Source: Sphagnum compactum (lineage: Eukaryota > Bryophyta > Sphagnopsida > Sphagnales). From it: DNA of 64,000 nt. The position numbers were made by a program, and so were the translations under genes. The notes under the pieces are model-generated. The model saw only the letters and a list, made by a program, of their open reading frames with translations, was not told the origin of the DNA and did no database searches. Of the stretch, positions 12,983 to 25,665 are shown in pieces (the first letter of the stretch is position 1; the number at the start of each line of letters is the position of its first letter). The stretch spans positions 9,238,001 to 9,302,000 of the forward strand of contig OZ234504.1 of NCBI GenBank assembly GCA_965153455.1, given 5' to 3'.

Positions 12983-14232
12983 AAAACTACTACATTTAAA
13001 TCTCCGATAAAGACCATCATTCTATTGGGAAAGTATAACCCACCCTACTGCATTCCCCCAAATAAAAACCCCATGGGCTTAAACAACAAGGGACATGTGA
13101 CCTCCTAAAACAACAATTCACCACCAAATGTCAAACAAGACCTTGACCCACAAAGTGACTCTATGATTAACACTACTAGACATCCAACAAGGGACAAGAA
13201 AGCTTGGACAACTAACTACCTAAATGGATGCCACTATCATACAATAAAGGTTTGGCCAAAGATTACACATAGCATGTCATTAACACCCAACTTTCTCCAA
13301 AACACATCTTGAATCTTTCTCCCCCATTTCAAGCTTAGTGTCGCGGAGCAAAGGGAAATTAAGAACCCATTACTCTCATTGTTGACAATTATCTGCTATC
13401 CTTGCTAGATTTTGGCTCTTGCAAACACCTTAAAATTGAAGACTTAAATTATCCTTCAATGGATATCTAATCATCTAATCCTTCTTTACCAATTCCCAAG
13501 ATGATTGGTAATACTTCACATCCAAAGAGCAGTAATCCAATTAATCCTTCATGATAAACACGGGGGTGTGTCATAAACTGTGGGCTTGCCATTTACATTA
13601 AAAGGTTATCATCTTAAGGCAAAAGAAGAAGTACAACAACTCAAATATTTCACCATGCAAAAATATAATTTCTAAAAGAAACCAAAATCCTTCACATTAT
13701 AACTCTATAAACTAATCTCAAGTTTCAACACAAGCCAAAATATCATTCAAAAATCCTCATATCGAAATAGAACTAATACCTAGGGGCCTATAAAATCCCT
13801 TAAGCTACTATATTCTATAATGAATCTAAACACAATATCCTTGCCTTGGTAGGCAAGACCAACAAAATGTAAAAACAGTATATAGTGTCAAAACTAGTCA
13901 CACACAAAAGGCAAGTCTGAAATCAGATCCTTCAAATTTGAAAGGTAGAGTTGACAGTAGTCCTTTACCCTAATTAGGTTTTTATTGACACTTTTTTTTC
14001 CCCCTTTTTTTCTAATCTACAGAGAGCCCAACTTCCTTACCAAACTGGAATTCACTTGCAAAAACACTTGCAACTTACCTTCAATATTAATATTCAAGCC
14101 TTCTTGGTGCTTGCTCCCCCAGAAGCCATAATAAACTTGTACTTGCCACTGATAATAATAATCAGATTTTGTCCAAAAAAAATAAAATAATAATTTATAA
14201 AAAGAAGGCTGCAACCCTAATTTAAATATTTC

Positions 14233-14300
14233 TATATATATATATATATATATATTATTATTATATTATATTATATTTATTTATTTATTTATATATAATT
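14233..14300 (+). repeat. TA microsatellite and AT-rich insert
   Basis: A run of TA dinucleotides grades into TTATTA and TTTA repeats. Similar sequence lies on each side: about 14141-14214 and about 14305-14356 both contain TGCCACTGATAAT, CAGATTTTGT and AAGAAGGCTGCAA. The AT-rich tract therefore sits between two direct repeats of about 50-70 bp. Confidence 0.7.
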
Positions 14301-14654
14301 GCAAGGTGCCACTGATAATGAGCAGATTTTGTTTATAAAAAAAGAAGGCTGCAAAGGTCTCATCCCATCATTTGCAGGTGTGATAATGGGCGCATGGAAA
14401 CCATATCCATTTGGATGATCCACTTGACTGACATCCACTGGGAATGATGAATGCCAAGCCCCTTTTTGACCATTCTTTTTCTGTCGCCCAACATTGACCA
14501 ACCCCACAGGCTGAGTCCAGAGTCCAGAGGGAAGGCCCACCATGAAGGATGGATGAATGGTAAGTGACCAGGAAACAGTTTTCTGTTGGCTTCCAGTTCC
14601 CTAGCTAACCATGGTGGTTAACTCAGTTACTTTTTTTCTCTTTTTTTTTTGGTC

Positions 14655-14713
14655 TACCTACCTACCTACTAACAACCCACAAGCAGGGTAGGTTGTTAGT
14701 AGGTAGGTAGGTA
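14655..14713. repeat. Perfect 23-bp inverted repeat (hairpin) built on TACC/GGTA units
   Basis: The left arm at 14655-14677 and the right arm at 14691-14713 are exact reverse complements over 23 bases, separated by a 13-base loop. Each arm consists of TACC/GGTA units followed by TACTAACAACC or its complement. The same GGTA-type repeat recurs near 18.2, 24.05 and 49.0 kb. It may be a recent foldback insertion or the fused ends of a small element. Confidence 0.85.
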
Positions 14714-16659
14714 ATAAAAACAGCCCTTAGCTAGTATGTATAAACCCATCTACTTACCTACCTAAAAGTTGTCTATTTTCCTACCTATCTAGATGCCTAT
14801 ATATGAGACCTAGTATTTCCTACAGAATTGGTTACTAAGATGAAAACCAAATATTAACTCAGTTGAGGTTCATCCACAAGTGAGTAATAATGCACACACC
14901 CACAAACACACACACACACACCCCCCCATTCATTCATTCATTCATTCATTCTTTAGTGAAAGCTGAAGCTTTTTTACTCACTTTTGTAGTAGTTGTTGCC
15001 TATGATTGATGAAAGCCCATTCCTTTTTGGGTTGTATAAGAGAGAGAGAGAGGCCAACAAAGAAGTACTACTATCTACTAGGCTAATAACTAACCTACTT
15101 CCTCAACATCATGGAAGAACTTCTTCCCCCCCATACCCTTGAAACAGCTTTCAATCCAATTGCATGTGGACACATGGGAGAGAGCTAGAGACAAACACAA
15201 TTGCCTACCCACAATGCATGCATGCATGTATGTATGTATGTAAGTTGGGACCTAGAGAGAGAAGATGATTGCCTACTTTAGCCAGGAGGAGGACATTGGG
15301 GACCGACCTAATGTGACAAATTTGTGAATATATAGAGAAAGTTTGTTCTAATAATGCCTTCAAAGTTCATATTGGTGAGGGGGGGAGAGGGGGTGGGGGG
15401 GGGCTTTCTTTAGTTTTAAAGTGATAGGAGGCCTATACCCAAAAGGACTTTTTTTTTTTTTCAATTTTGTGATATAGCCACCACACTGGCCATCATCCAG
15501 AAGAGGAACTAGCCAAAATTTGGCTATGGGTCAGAGAGGAAAGTAGCCAAAAATAAAATAAACTCATGTTATAAAATTAAGAATCATGTTATATTTTTGG
15601 CAACCTGTTGAAAGCTATTGTCTACATATGGTGATTCAGGAGGGGAAATTTTTAATTATATTATATTATATTTTATTTTATTTTTTCAACACCTCAAAAT
15701 ATGCCTATTTTGGTGGATTTGGGGGGGAGGGGGTCCCAAGTGGGGAAAGTCCCCAAAAAAAACTCTATTATTACCAAAGTCATAAGTTTTTGTTTCATTT
15801 TGGAGATGAGCTCAATTATGCATCATTGATTGACTATTGACTGACTGACTAGTGGAACACTGTTGTTGTGTTGCTTTGGCTTTGTGGGATTGTTTAGTTC
15901 ACAATGCACAATGCACAATGAGTTCTTTCAACATAGTTATGTAGTGTGGAAGATTTCTGCCATGTGAAAAATATGGGAAGCAATTATTTCCTGGCACACA
16001 TTGTATTGGAATTTGGCAAGGTGCATCTGGTTCCATTTGGTTGTTGTTGTTGTTTTACCAAGAGGTTACTTTTGCCAGAATTTTGCTTTTGTAGTTTTGC
16101 CATGTTTTTTTAGAGTTTAGGGTTTTTTTGGGTTGTGAGAGAAAATCCATCAAAGCACCCCACCCCCCCCCCCCCAACATTTTGCATATGTTCTAGATGA
16201 ATGGAATCATCATTGGCTCCAATTGCTCAACCTCCTCAATCACACCCAGATGGGCTTGGGAATAGTTTTCTCTATTTTGCATGTATGTGTGTTGGGACAA
16301 GGGGATGGACCTTAAAGGGGTGCATCAAAACATATAAAAAAAAGACAATAATATGGTCAAACCAATGAATTTCAATTTTTGGCCCAATTAAGTTATGGAA
16401 TCTCACAAAGTGCTTCACATAGGTACTATATCAACCCCTATGTTTCGAAAAAGGGACCTCCTCTCCCCCCCAAAAGAAAATGTAAAATGGCTTGAAGGGA
16501 TGAATGATGATGATGATAAAACGAAGGTTCAAATTAATAATGAATGGGTGGGAGTCTGAATGCATTTCTAAACTTGGTTGTTATCATCTATCTATTTAAG
16601 GAATGTTGGTTGTTTGCTTTGTTTGTCCCATGGAGATCTTCTAAACCATGACACCCCCC

Positions 16660-17010
16660 ACTATAATACTATCGGTACTATTAGAAAGCCCTTGATGAGT
16701 AAGGTGCATCAAGGTGGTTTCATAATGCTTAGACTTATAATGCAAGAGTTCTTGAATATTGCACAACATGCAAGAGTTTTGAATTTTTGTCAAAGAAAAT
16801 TCAAAAAAACCAAAACTAAACATTTTAGGGAAATTTGGGCAAGTTCTTGGTATTGCTAGATAGCTCTTGATGGACCTAATCTCTTGGACTTAATTCTTAA
16901 GTTTTAGATCTCTTGGACTTAATTCATAAGTTTTAGGCCTAAGGTGGGGGAGCTATTGAATTTTGAATAACTTTTGTCAATGAAAATTCATTTAAAACTT
17001 GAATTATTTT
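16660..17010 (+). mobile_element. Retroelement-end-like dispersed repeat, copy 1
   Basis: The sequence is a diverged direct copy of about 24830-25130. Both begin around GTACTA..AAAGCCCTTGATGA and share TTTCATAATG. Both end with a purine-rich tract (AAGGTGGGGGAG here, CAGGTGCAGGAG there) followed directly by (C/A)TATTGAA. A polypurine tract followed by an LTR start is typical of the 3' side of LTR retrotransposons, so both could be remnants of one family. No LTR was delimited. Confidence 0.35.
16879..16936 (+). repeat. 29-bp tandem duplication
   Basis: Two nearly identical 29-bp units starting ATCTCTTGGACTTAATTC, differing at one position (CTTAAG versus CATAAG). It is a small slippage or unequal-exchange product inside the retroelement-like repeat. 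Confidence 0.85.
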
Positions 17011-20000
17011 TTTCACAAGTTGGGCTCTATCATATGCTTTTGTTCCCAATTTGAACAGTTACCTAACCTTGTTCACACTTGGGCTAATGGCACAAGTCAC
17101 ATTAATATGACTAGTATGTCATAAGTAACATGAATTCCACTCGTTTGCAATTGCAAGTCATAATATTTTTAATCATCATATGAAATTTGTTGTTTTAAGA
17201 TTTGTTTCATGGTGCAAAGCTTGTGACACATTCTTAGATTGTCAAGTGGTTAGTAATGAGGAATCTTATTGATTTTTAGTTTTGTATTAGAATGCAAATT
17301 CAAAGTGCATTCCCTAATTCTTGACAAGGAAGTGTGTGAGCTCTAGGATGAGATTAAGTAAAGTTCCTGAGTTGAATTGATAGCCATGTCAAATTACAAA
17401 AATAAGGAGAAAATGCAATTAATGTTGTTTAGATACAAAATGATGCACAAGCAAATCATGAATTAACATGACTCACAAGACTCCTCACAACCCACACTTT
17501 GGTTGAGTCACCACTTTCAAGGAAGGTTGTGTTAATGACATGACACATCATTGTTGCACTAACTATCACATTAATGTCAATTTGTCCATCTATCTCAACA
17601 AACACAAACTAGCATTGGCACAATAATTTTTTTTGAAACAATTTGTAATACTTTTTTTTGGGATATTTTGGAAGATTGCAACAAATTGGCATTGTTAAAG
17701 TCTAATAGGTTGTAGTAGGCTAATAGTGAATAACCAATAGTTACAAATTATAAATTTTCACCATGAAAAAATAAGGTGTTTTGCAACTAGGCTTGCAATT
17801 ATGTTTTTGAATTGCAATGACCACTTGCAACTCAAAGCAGTTTTATAGTGTGAATGTTATTGGACAAGTTGCAAGAGTTGTAATGGACACAACTTGTTGT
17901 ATATGTACACAATTCACACAACTACATTGTAATTATTGTGCCATTACATTACAACTATATGCAATTACATAAACAACAATGTGTTATTGTGGCAATGACA
18001 TGGTAACAAATCATCAATGGACACATGGCAATTCTAAATTTATTTGATATTTAATATTTTAATCAATTTAATTTAGATCATCTAATTAAAAATTGACAAG
18101 TTGTTGACACAAGGCACTTAGGTCAATAGGTAAGTAAACATTACTACCTACATTTCCTACAGTAAATAGGTAGATAATTAAGCATAGATGCATAAGTAGG
18201 TAGGTAGGTAATTTGGGATAATCCTATTTTATTTTGGGTTTAACCTTTAGTTACAAACCTTCTTTTGTTAATTTGTTCCACAAGTCATTTTTTTGTTAAA
18301 TACTCATAATGCACTTAGTTACATATTTTACAAATTTGAAAGGTAGGACAAATAATATGGGTTAAAGAAATGAGTTGCAACTTACTTACAAGTATTACCA
18401 AATAAGCTAGTGAATGAACATTGAGATTCAAATCCTAAAACATTGACCTTTTGATTTTAAAGTGCAAAGTTTTTTTAAAACCTTGATTTGACACACCCAC
18501 AACTATTTAGATTACTCAAAAAAGACACAATATGAAAAATATATGATTGTCAGAAGTAAGCAAGGTCAATGTTCAATCACCAACTTAATTCACACTTTAA
18601 AATTCAACACATTCATCTTTTTCATAACTTTTCTATGTTGTTCATTTACCTTTAAAGCTTAAAAAGTTAATGTATATCTTAATTTGGTGCACTCGTGGCA
18701 ATTTAAATTGTTAAAAACAAATGAGAAACAAAGAATATATGAGGTTTCAAAATAAATGGTCATTTTTATGAAAAAAAATAATGTGGTTTTAACATGTTTT
18801 GTGTTTTTTTTATGTTGTTCCTTTGCCTTTGGAGTTGAAAAGTTTTCCTCGACATTCCCATGAGTTTTGCATCACACAAAATAGACAAGAAACAAAAAAA
18901 CATTCAAAATTGTTTAATTAATAGCCAATGATTAGTGATGGGCAATTCTACCCTAACATACTTTATTTACTAGGTATACTAACTATTATAGTTCATAATA
19001 ATTAATAAGTAATGATATTAATTATTATTTGGAATCTATATACTAATGTATGTTAATAAGAATCAAAAATTACATTATTATTAAATAATACCATAGGTTA
19101 GCTATTATTAATTTTTATAACGTAACCTAGTTTTAAATAATAATAATAGAAATAATTAATATTGTTATTCAATTATTTCTATAACCATATTAATTATATG
19201 ATAAGCTAATTATTATTTTTATTATTGTGACTAATAGTTGGGTACTTACACAAAGATCCAATATAGTAGTTGTAAAGTAGTTGTGAAAAAGTTATTAATG
19301 AATGTTTCATTTATTCCAATTATATTGTAGTCATATGTGACTATTGTGCAACTTGCTAAGAGAATCAATCATGATTGACCAAAAATGTATACACAATGCA
19401 TACATTCATACATATAGGGCCCATCTTGGGATTAATATGAAATTACAATAAAACTTCACAAATTTTTTCTGTGGCATTTTCTAAAAAAATATTCATATTT
19501 CATGGGATAATTGCATCATAGTTGCAAATTCATTTTTTCAAAATTCTAGTTGTAGGGTAATGAGGTTTTTGTGAACACAATTTTTCATAGTTTTTGAACA
19601 CTTATTTGGAGAGAAATTTTTACACTACTTCTCCCATTTGATTTTGGATAATTCTATTTTGTGTTTTTTTATATTAAAAAAATTAAGTATTTGATTTCTA
19701 GAGTAAGAAATGGCTATGGAGATTTGATTTAGTTCTCCAATTATGTATGAATTCAAATGTAGGAATGTAATTGTAATTGCAATACTTCAATACTATAATC
19801 TATACTTTCTATTCAAATTCATAATGTATTTTTAAAGTAAAATAGATCTTGGTAGTGCAATTTTAATACAAATTTTAGAATACTAAGTTAGTATTTACTA
19901 GGCATGCAATGGATGGCAAAATGTACCGAACCCTTAGACACATAATGTGACAAGTCAATATGTTGATTAGGGTCACATCGACAAATTTTGGCCAATGCAT

Positions 20001-20160
20001 AACACGACATTCATGTCAAAAACAATGCGACCCATTTTAACAATTATTGAAAACAACATATGACATTGCAATTAATGGAAGTTCATTTAATTATTTGGGG
20101 GACATGGTACTTTTAAACACAACATGAGCCTTACTTGAATCCAAACAAAAATTGAAAGGC

Positions 20161-20400
20161 ATGTATGTGATGCTAAAGGGCATGGAGATTGTATATTACA
20201 ATTTGATGGTTGCCGACATTTTGGATGCATCTAAGGAGGTGCAATTCAAATTGGAACTCATATGAATAGGTGTGGATTTTCAAGAGAATGAGATTTTCGA
20301 ACACAAGTGTTGACATCACGGCCATAACTTGGATAATTGTTTCCTAAAGACTTACCCAAACAAGGCAATGGGACCAATAGTACAAATTGACCTAACATTG
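20161..20400 (+). pseudogene. Possible gag/zinc-knuckle remnant of a retroelement
   Basis: In one plus-strand frame the text reads FEHKC, a stop, HHGHNLDNCFLKTYP, resembling a retroviral-type knuckle (C, then GH, then C) preceded by about 50 codons of gag-like text interrupted by stops. The second cysteine of a standard CCHC knuckle is absent. It could be a decayed gag or a DUF4283-like fragment; the match is weak. Confidence 0.25.
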
Positions 20401-23400
20401 TGCAGTTAAAATGGGAAGGCAAGTCAGCCTAATCCACACGAGCCAAGGGCAATTTTTGAGAAGAAAAGGGTCCCTGAAATTGAAAAAGTTCTTATGTTGT
20501 GGAAGGAAAACCCCCTTTGAACCTCTTCTTGGATTTGAGGGAGGGCTCAGCTTGCCCAAGAATCCAAAGAACAGGCTCAAAGGCATTCCTTACCCTAATC
20601 ACCATGAGGGGGAAAAACACATGTGTATTTTGGATTTCAAAAAATATAATTTCCCAAAGATACTTGATCAAACATTATTATTTGTAAACATTGAAGCAAA
20701 TAACATGTGTTTTTTATAAAAAAATTGGTGGATATTAGCATGTTATGTATGCCATGGGTATGACTAGATGTAGAGTAATAGTCAAGGGTTTGTTCAGAAG
20801 TTTCTATGCGAGCTTATGGTTGGAAAGATGTCTTGGGAAAAAAAATAATTCAAATAGAATTGGCACTTAGTTTTGGGTTTTCTTTTCTGACAAATTTCTT
20901 TTGTGAAATTTTGATTTCACAAAAGTCAAAAATTCTTCCTGAAAACATGAACACATTTTATCTTGGAAAAACAAGTTTTCTCCCAATTTTTTCTCGACAG
21001 AATTTCACAAAAAATAAATTTATAAATTGCCACCAAAAAAATAAATTCCTTGGCACTAACCATTAAATGGCTTATTTGCTTTATTGAAAGGCTTTTCTTA
21101 AAGCCTTCTTTGACCTTTTGTTGAAGTCTAGACATTTGTAGTCCATACATCATTTTTCACTTTTGGTGTTGGTGTGAGGAAGGGGAGGGGGGTCTAATGT
21201 TTTATGCATGTGTGTGGAAGTGTGCAATAATAGACATCAAAAGTGCATTATGGAGCATTGAGTTCAAAGGAATTTGCATGTTTCACAAAACCCACAAGTG
21301 GTGGCTAGCTCTACTAGGAGCACCAAGAAGTGAAGTGTGTTTGCTTGCATAGTGTTGTTGGTGGAACATGAGATGGAGGTTTTCATGTTTTTTAAAAATT
21401 ACATATATGGGGATTGAACACTTGAAACCATAACTCTGAATAAATTCAAAGATCAACCCCTTTGGAAATTGGGGGAATAGGTAATGGTGGTTGTAAGTAT
21501 TTCAAAAAAAGCTTTTGCTTCTTGTTCCCATGGAGTGATAACAAGCCATCTAAACGGATAGTCTATGTTGTGGCAATATCAATGGTGCCCCCACGTGTTG
21601 TGTGACAAAGCTTTAATTCTAAATCATGCTCTCTAGTGACCCCAATGTGACCCAAAATAATGTGGTGATTCAGAATTTTGGTGTCAATGTGAAAAGAACA
21701 TTTCAAGGATGACATGGACCAAATGCAAAGGTGTGGAAATGGGGACTAGTTTAGGGTTTAAAGAAGTTGTTGTCAACTTTATGTTGCAAGGAGGAAAGTT
21801 GTTTTCTAGTGTTTTTTTTCTTTCCCAAGATGGTGATGTCCATAATGAAGGATCAGGAAACACTGGAGAGGAGTTGTGTGTTTTTGTTTTCTATGGGTGT
21901 TGGGTTGTGATACAAACTTTTCTTGTTGTTTTGGGAAGGAGGTGGATGGTTGAGGATAACATTGTATTGAAAGAAAAGTTTGGAAGTTTTGAAATTTAGT
22001 TGCTGAGCCATGTGGACATTAATGTATATGAAAGAATACCATGGTGCAAAAAAAAAAGTATGTTGAAACTAATTGGTTATTGCTTTGAACCTTTTAGGAA
22101 CTAAGTGAGTGGTAGGACTTCAAGTTGTTGAAACATATCACAAAGAGAGAAAGAAGATCAACTTCAGTTTGACAAAAGACATAGATGAAAGGGAGGACCT
22201 TAAGTTATTGCAATTGGGTGGGGTCACAAAATGCATCACCATAGTCTATGGGATTAGGAGTTCAAGTGACCCAAGGAACACTAAAAGAGCAAAGCCATGG
22301 CCAAACCTTCATATTAGATTGTGAATGATTGTAAATGCACCATTACATAAATGTTAATGGATTGTCAAACCTTTATGTAAGGTGCATTTTAAATAGATTA
22401 TTGATTGCTTAGTGTAAGAAAGGTTGGTTTACATACATCAAATGTGTTGTGTCATTTATTAAAGTATAACTTTGTGACTAATCAAAAAAACCCTATGAAG
22501 TTCAAAGCATGGTATTTCATAAAGAAGATAAGGAAGGATTTTATGTGTGCAAAAGTAACAACAATGTAGAGCATGCAAATTCTTGACATTTTAATTCACC
22601 TCTATTAAAATTGTCTTAGATTTTTTCAAACTCTTTCTTTTATGGTTACACTAGCACTTACCTTATGTTGTGATGGTAGATCAACAATGTTCAAGTGTTC
22701 TTTAGTGAGGCTCTAATCCTAAATCATGCTTTCTAACAAGCCCAACTTTCGTGAGCAAGAAATCATAAGCAACTACCTTCGAAAGGGTTGGGTGTGATTT
22801 GACTTGTCAAAAAAAATTGTAACCATAAATTGATTCCACAACAACATTTTTTTCACAAAATTAGCATAAACCTTGTTGCCCAACAAGAAAAACAAGTGCA
22901 ATTTAACTTTTGATAATGGCCTTAATGTGAATGGAAGGTGGATTTCCAAAAGTAACATGTATCTAAATGTTATCGATTATTACTCGAACCCAATTCAAGG
23001 TTTGGGTCACCCACACTATTTGTGATAATAATAATAAGGCTTACCTTTTTTTTAAAATTTCATGGTCATGGGTGCACCAAGTGGAAACAACAACATATCT
23101 TTAAACTCTAGAAGCAAAGGAACAACATAAAAAAAACTTTCACAAAGAAAACAAGTTTGTTCAAATCACTTTTTCTTTAAAAAAAATCTACTAAACCCCT
23201 TTACATTTAGACCCCATATCTTTTTCATTTCTTGTTTATTTTTTAAGATTTAAAAAAATTATGAATGTACCAATTAAAATTTTAGAAAATATGCTTAAAC
23301 TCCAAAGGCAATGAAACAATGTCCAAAGATTGTAAGCTCTAAATCACAAATTGTTTCAACACACCCATTGTCAAACATTAACCCCCTTTACTTCAAGACC

Positions 23401-23820
23401 TTGTATCTCCTTCATGTTTTGTCTTCTTTTTTAGTGATCTTCATGGTTATGGGTGCAACAAGCGAAGGTCTAAAATGCATTTTGAACTCCCCCAAAAAAT
23501 CAAAAAAAAAAAGTTCAAGGATTTTAAACCTTATAATACATTAAATGTTTGGTCACCAAGTTATCTACCTTATTCCTGAATAGTACCATAGTTTGTCCCA
23601 TATCCTTGTGTAGGCTTGTATTGCCTATTATAGGTGGGCTAAAGGGGATTGCTTCCAAAAGCACCTTATTGGTAGTAAAAGGTTACATTGGGGAGCATTA
23701 AAAATATAATGGGTAATCAAAATGGCCCATTGCAACAACACATTTGAGCTTTGGGATGCACTAACAACTAATTAATATGGATTGCAACTAGGTATACTCA
23801 ATATGAACATATTCATTATA

Positions 23821-23866
23821 TACACTTACACACCCCAAGACATTTACACAAGGTTGTGTAAGTGTA
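23821..23866. repeat. 12-bp perfect inverted repeat
   Basis: TACACTTACACA at 23821-23832 is the exact reverse complement of 23855-23866, with a 22-base spacer. Related TTACAC/GTGTAAG words recur in the next 30 bases. It is a small cruciform-capable site in AT-rich DNA with no coding neighbour. Confidence 0.75.
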
Positions 23867-24829
23867 AATGAAAACTTTTTACACTTCCCTTGTGTAAGTG
23901 AAAATAAATAAATTACATAGTGGGCAAGGTAAATCTAACTTTTAAAAAAGCTTATTTTCATTATAAGTAAGTTTTAACATGTAATTGGTTTTACATGGCA
24001 AGTATATGTGTATTTAAACTTACCTACACAACACTAGTTCTAACTATTGTTAGGTAGGTACCCACTTTGGTGGGCCAAATTGCCCATTTTAATTTTGGTT
24101 CTACTTGGTAAAAATTGAACTAAAATTGAGTTTGATTTTCAAAATGAGAACTCAAATTCCAATTGCTTTGTATTCTTTTAGAACCAAAGTTCTATTCATG
24201 TATGAAATTGGAATGAAAATGAAAATACATGTTTTTGAAAAAAAAGACTAAAATAAATATTAACCAAAGCTTAATGAATGAACAATTAACCACTAGTTTC
24301 AGTTAATATGACCCAAAATTGAAATTGGATTCTATATATATATGAAAAAAGGTAATTTTTTTGTTTTTTTTTTTGGTTTGTTTGTCACATTGAGATTTAC
24401 TAAACTGTAGTGCCTTTTGTCACAAGATGAAAGTTTGATTCGGTGGTATGACAAGGAATCATTTCAAAGATCGATTAAGGCCAAATATTATTCATAACTA
24501 AATTATGTTTATTCAATTAATTATTTACCTAATAAAAAATTCATATACCTTTGAAAATTATATATTAACCCCCCCTCCCCCCTATATGTGTCAAAAGTGT
24601 TTCTAACCAAAAACAATTCAAAGAACGTAATCAATATTACTTTCTCGAAATTATTTGATTAAAAAATTATTAGGAACATCAAATTTCAAAATACATTTTA
24701 ATCCATAAAAGTTTCAAACTTTATACACCCAATTAATGTATTTATTGGATAAACATTAATGAAAACACTTCTTAAAATTCAATGGGTTTGATTACATGAA
24801 AGTGTGGCATTCCTTGTGGTACCACCCAA

Positions 24830-25130
24830 ACAATGAGTTAGTACTACGGAAAGCCCTTGATGAATAAGGGTGCACAAAGTTAGTTTCATAATGTCTCCAC
24901 CACTAGTAGAGAAGTTATTGAAGGGTTAGTGAGTTTTTCACTAAACATTCATCTAAATCAAATTTACAATTTATAGGGGAATTTGGGTGAGCTCATGGTA
25001 TTGTTGAAAAGCCCTTGATTACTCAAATTTATAAAAAGGTCATTTGGAAATTTTAGACCTCAGGTGCAGGAGATATTGAAATTTTCATGGTTTTATCATT
25101 GAAATTTCAATTAAATTACCAAAAATGGTT
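24830..25130 (+). mobile_element. Retroelement-end-like dispersed repeat, copy 2
   Basis: Diverged direct copy of 16660-17010. Shared landmarks are AAAGCCCTTGATGAATAAGG near the start, GGGAATTTGGG in the middle, and TTTTAGACCTCAGGTGCAGGAG before ATATTGAAATTTT at the end. The two copies face the same way and lie about 8 kb apart. Confidence 0.35.
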
Positions 25131-25380
25131 TTGAAAGGAAACAATAGTTGGGTAACCAGTTCACACATGGTCCAACAGCTCAGGCTATATACTTAGTTTC
25201 TTTGAAAAACTGGATCTAGAGCCAGATTTCAGTTCAATTTAGGGGTGGAACCAAAACTGAGGCATTTCTAATTTATTTTTTACAACTGAAATGTGAGATT
25301 CTTCATAAAAGTAAGGAACTGCCCAACACTGATTTCCAACAACAAATAATTAAATAAAAGTATTATTTTACAAAAATAAA

Positions 25381-25665
25381 GTTATCGGCAAAGTCACCCT
25401 CTCTTTCACCCCTATCCCCTCTTTCATTGATATCTGCAAAGTAAGAAATTTTTATTAAATCTCAATATGAAATGCTGAAACTCAACATTCAATGCACAAG
25501 GTTTCCAGATTAATTATAGTAGTTGGACAGGTAGGAGCAGTGAAAATATATGTAGCAGCAGTGGAGGCGCTCATGAAAAAGGAAAGAGGGGATGAAACTC
25601 AGTTTACCACCAAAATTGGTGGGAAAACTAGTTTGGGTCCGAGTTACTTCATTTTGTGAAATTTT
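25381..25665 (-). repeat. Dispersed repeat, copy B (inverted relative to 11.9 kb)
   Basis: Reverse-complement partner of 11881-12191. The region abuts the balanced-composition island that begins near 25.67 kb, so it may mark the edge of an insertion. No coding potential. Confidence 0.65.

Larger units (their letters stand above)
11401..25380. other. Long AT-rich intergenic block made of decayed repeats
   Basis: No intact gene is recognised across about 14 kb. Individually listed pieces include a dispersed repeat (11881-12191), a degenerate ORF cluster (12382-12982), a hairpin (14655-14713), LTR-end-like repeats (16660-17010 and 24830-25130), a gag-like fragment (20161-20400) and a short palindrome (23821-23866). 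The remainder, especially 17.0-20.1 and 21.1-24.8 kb, shows only short frames without motifs. Confidence 0.55.
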
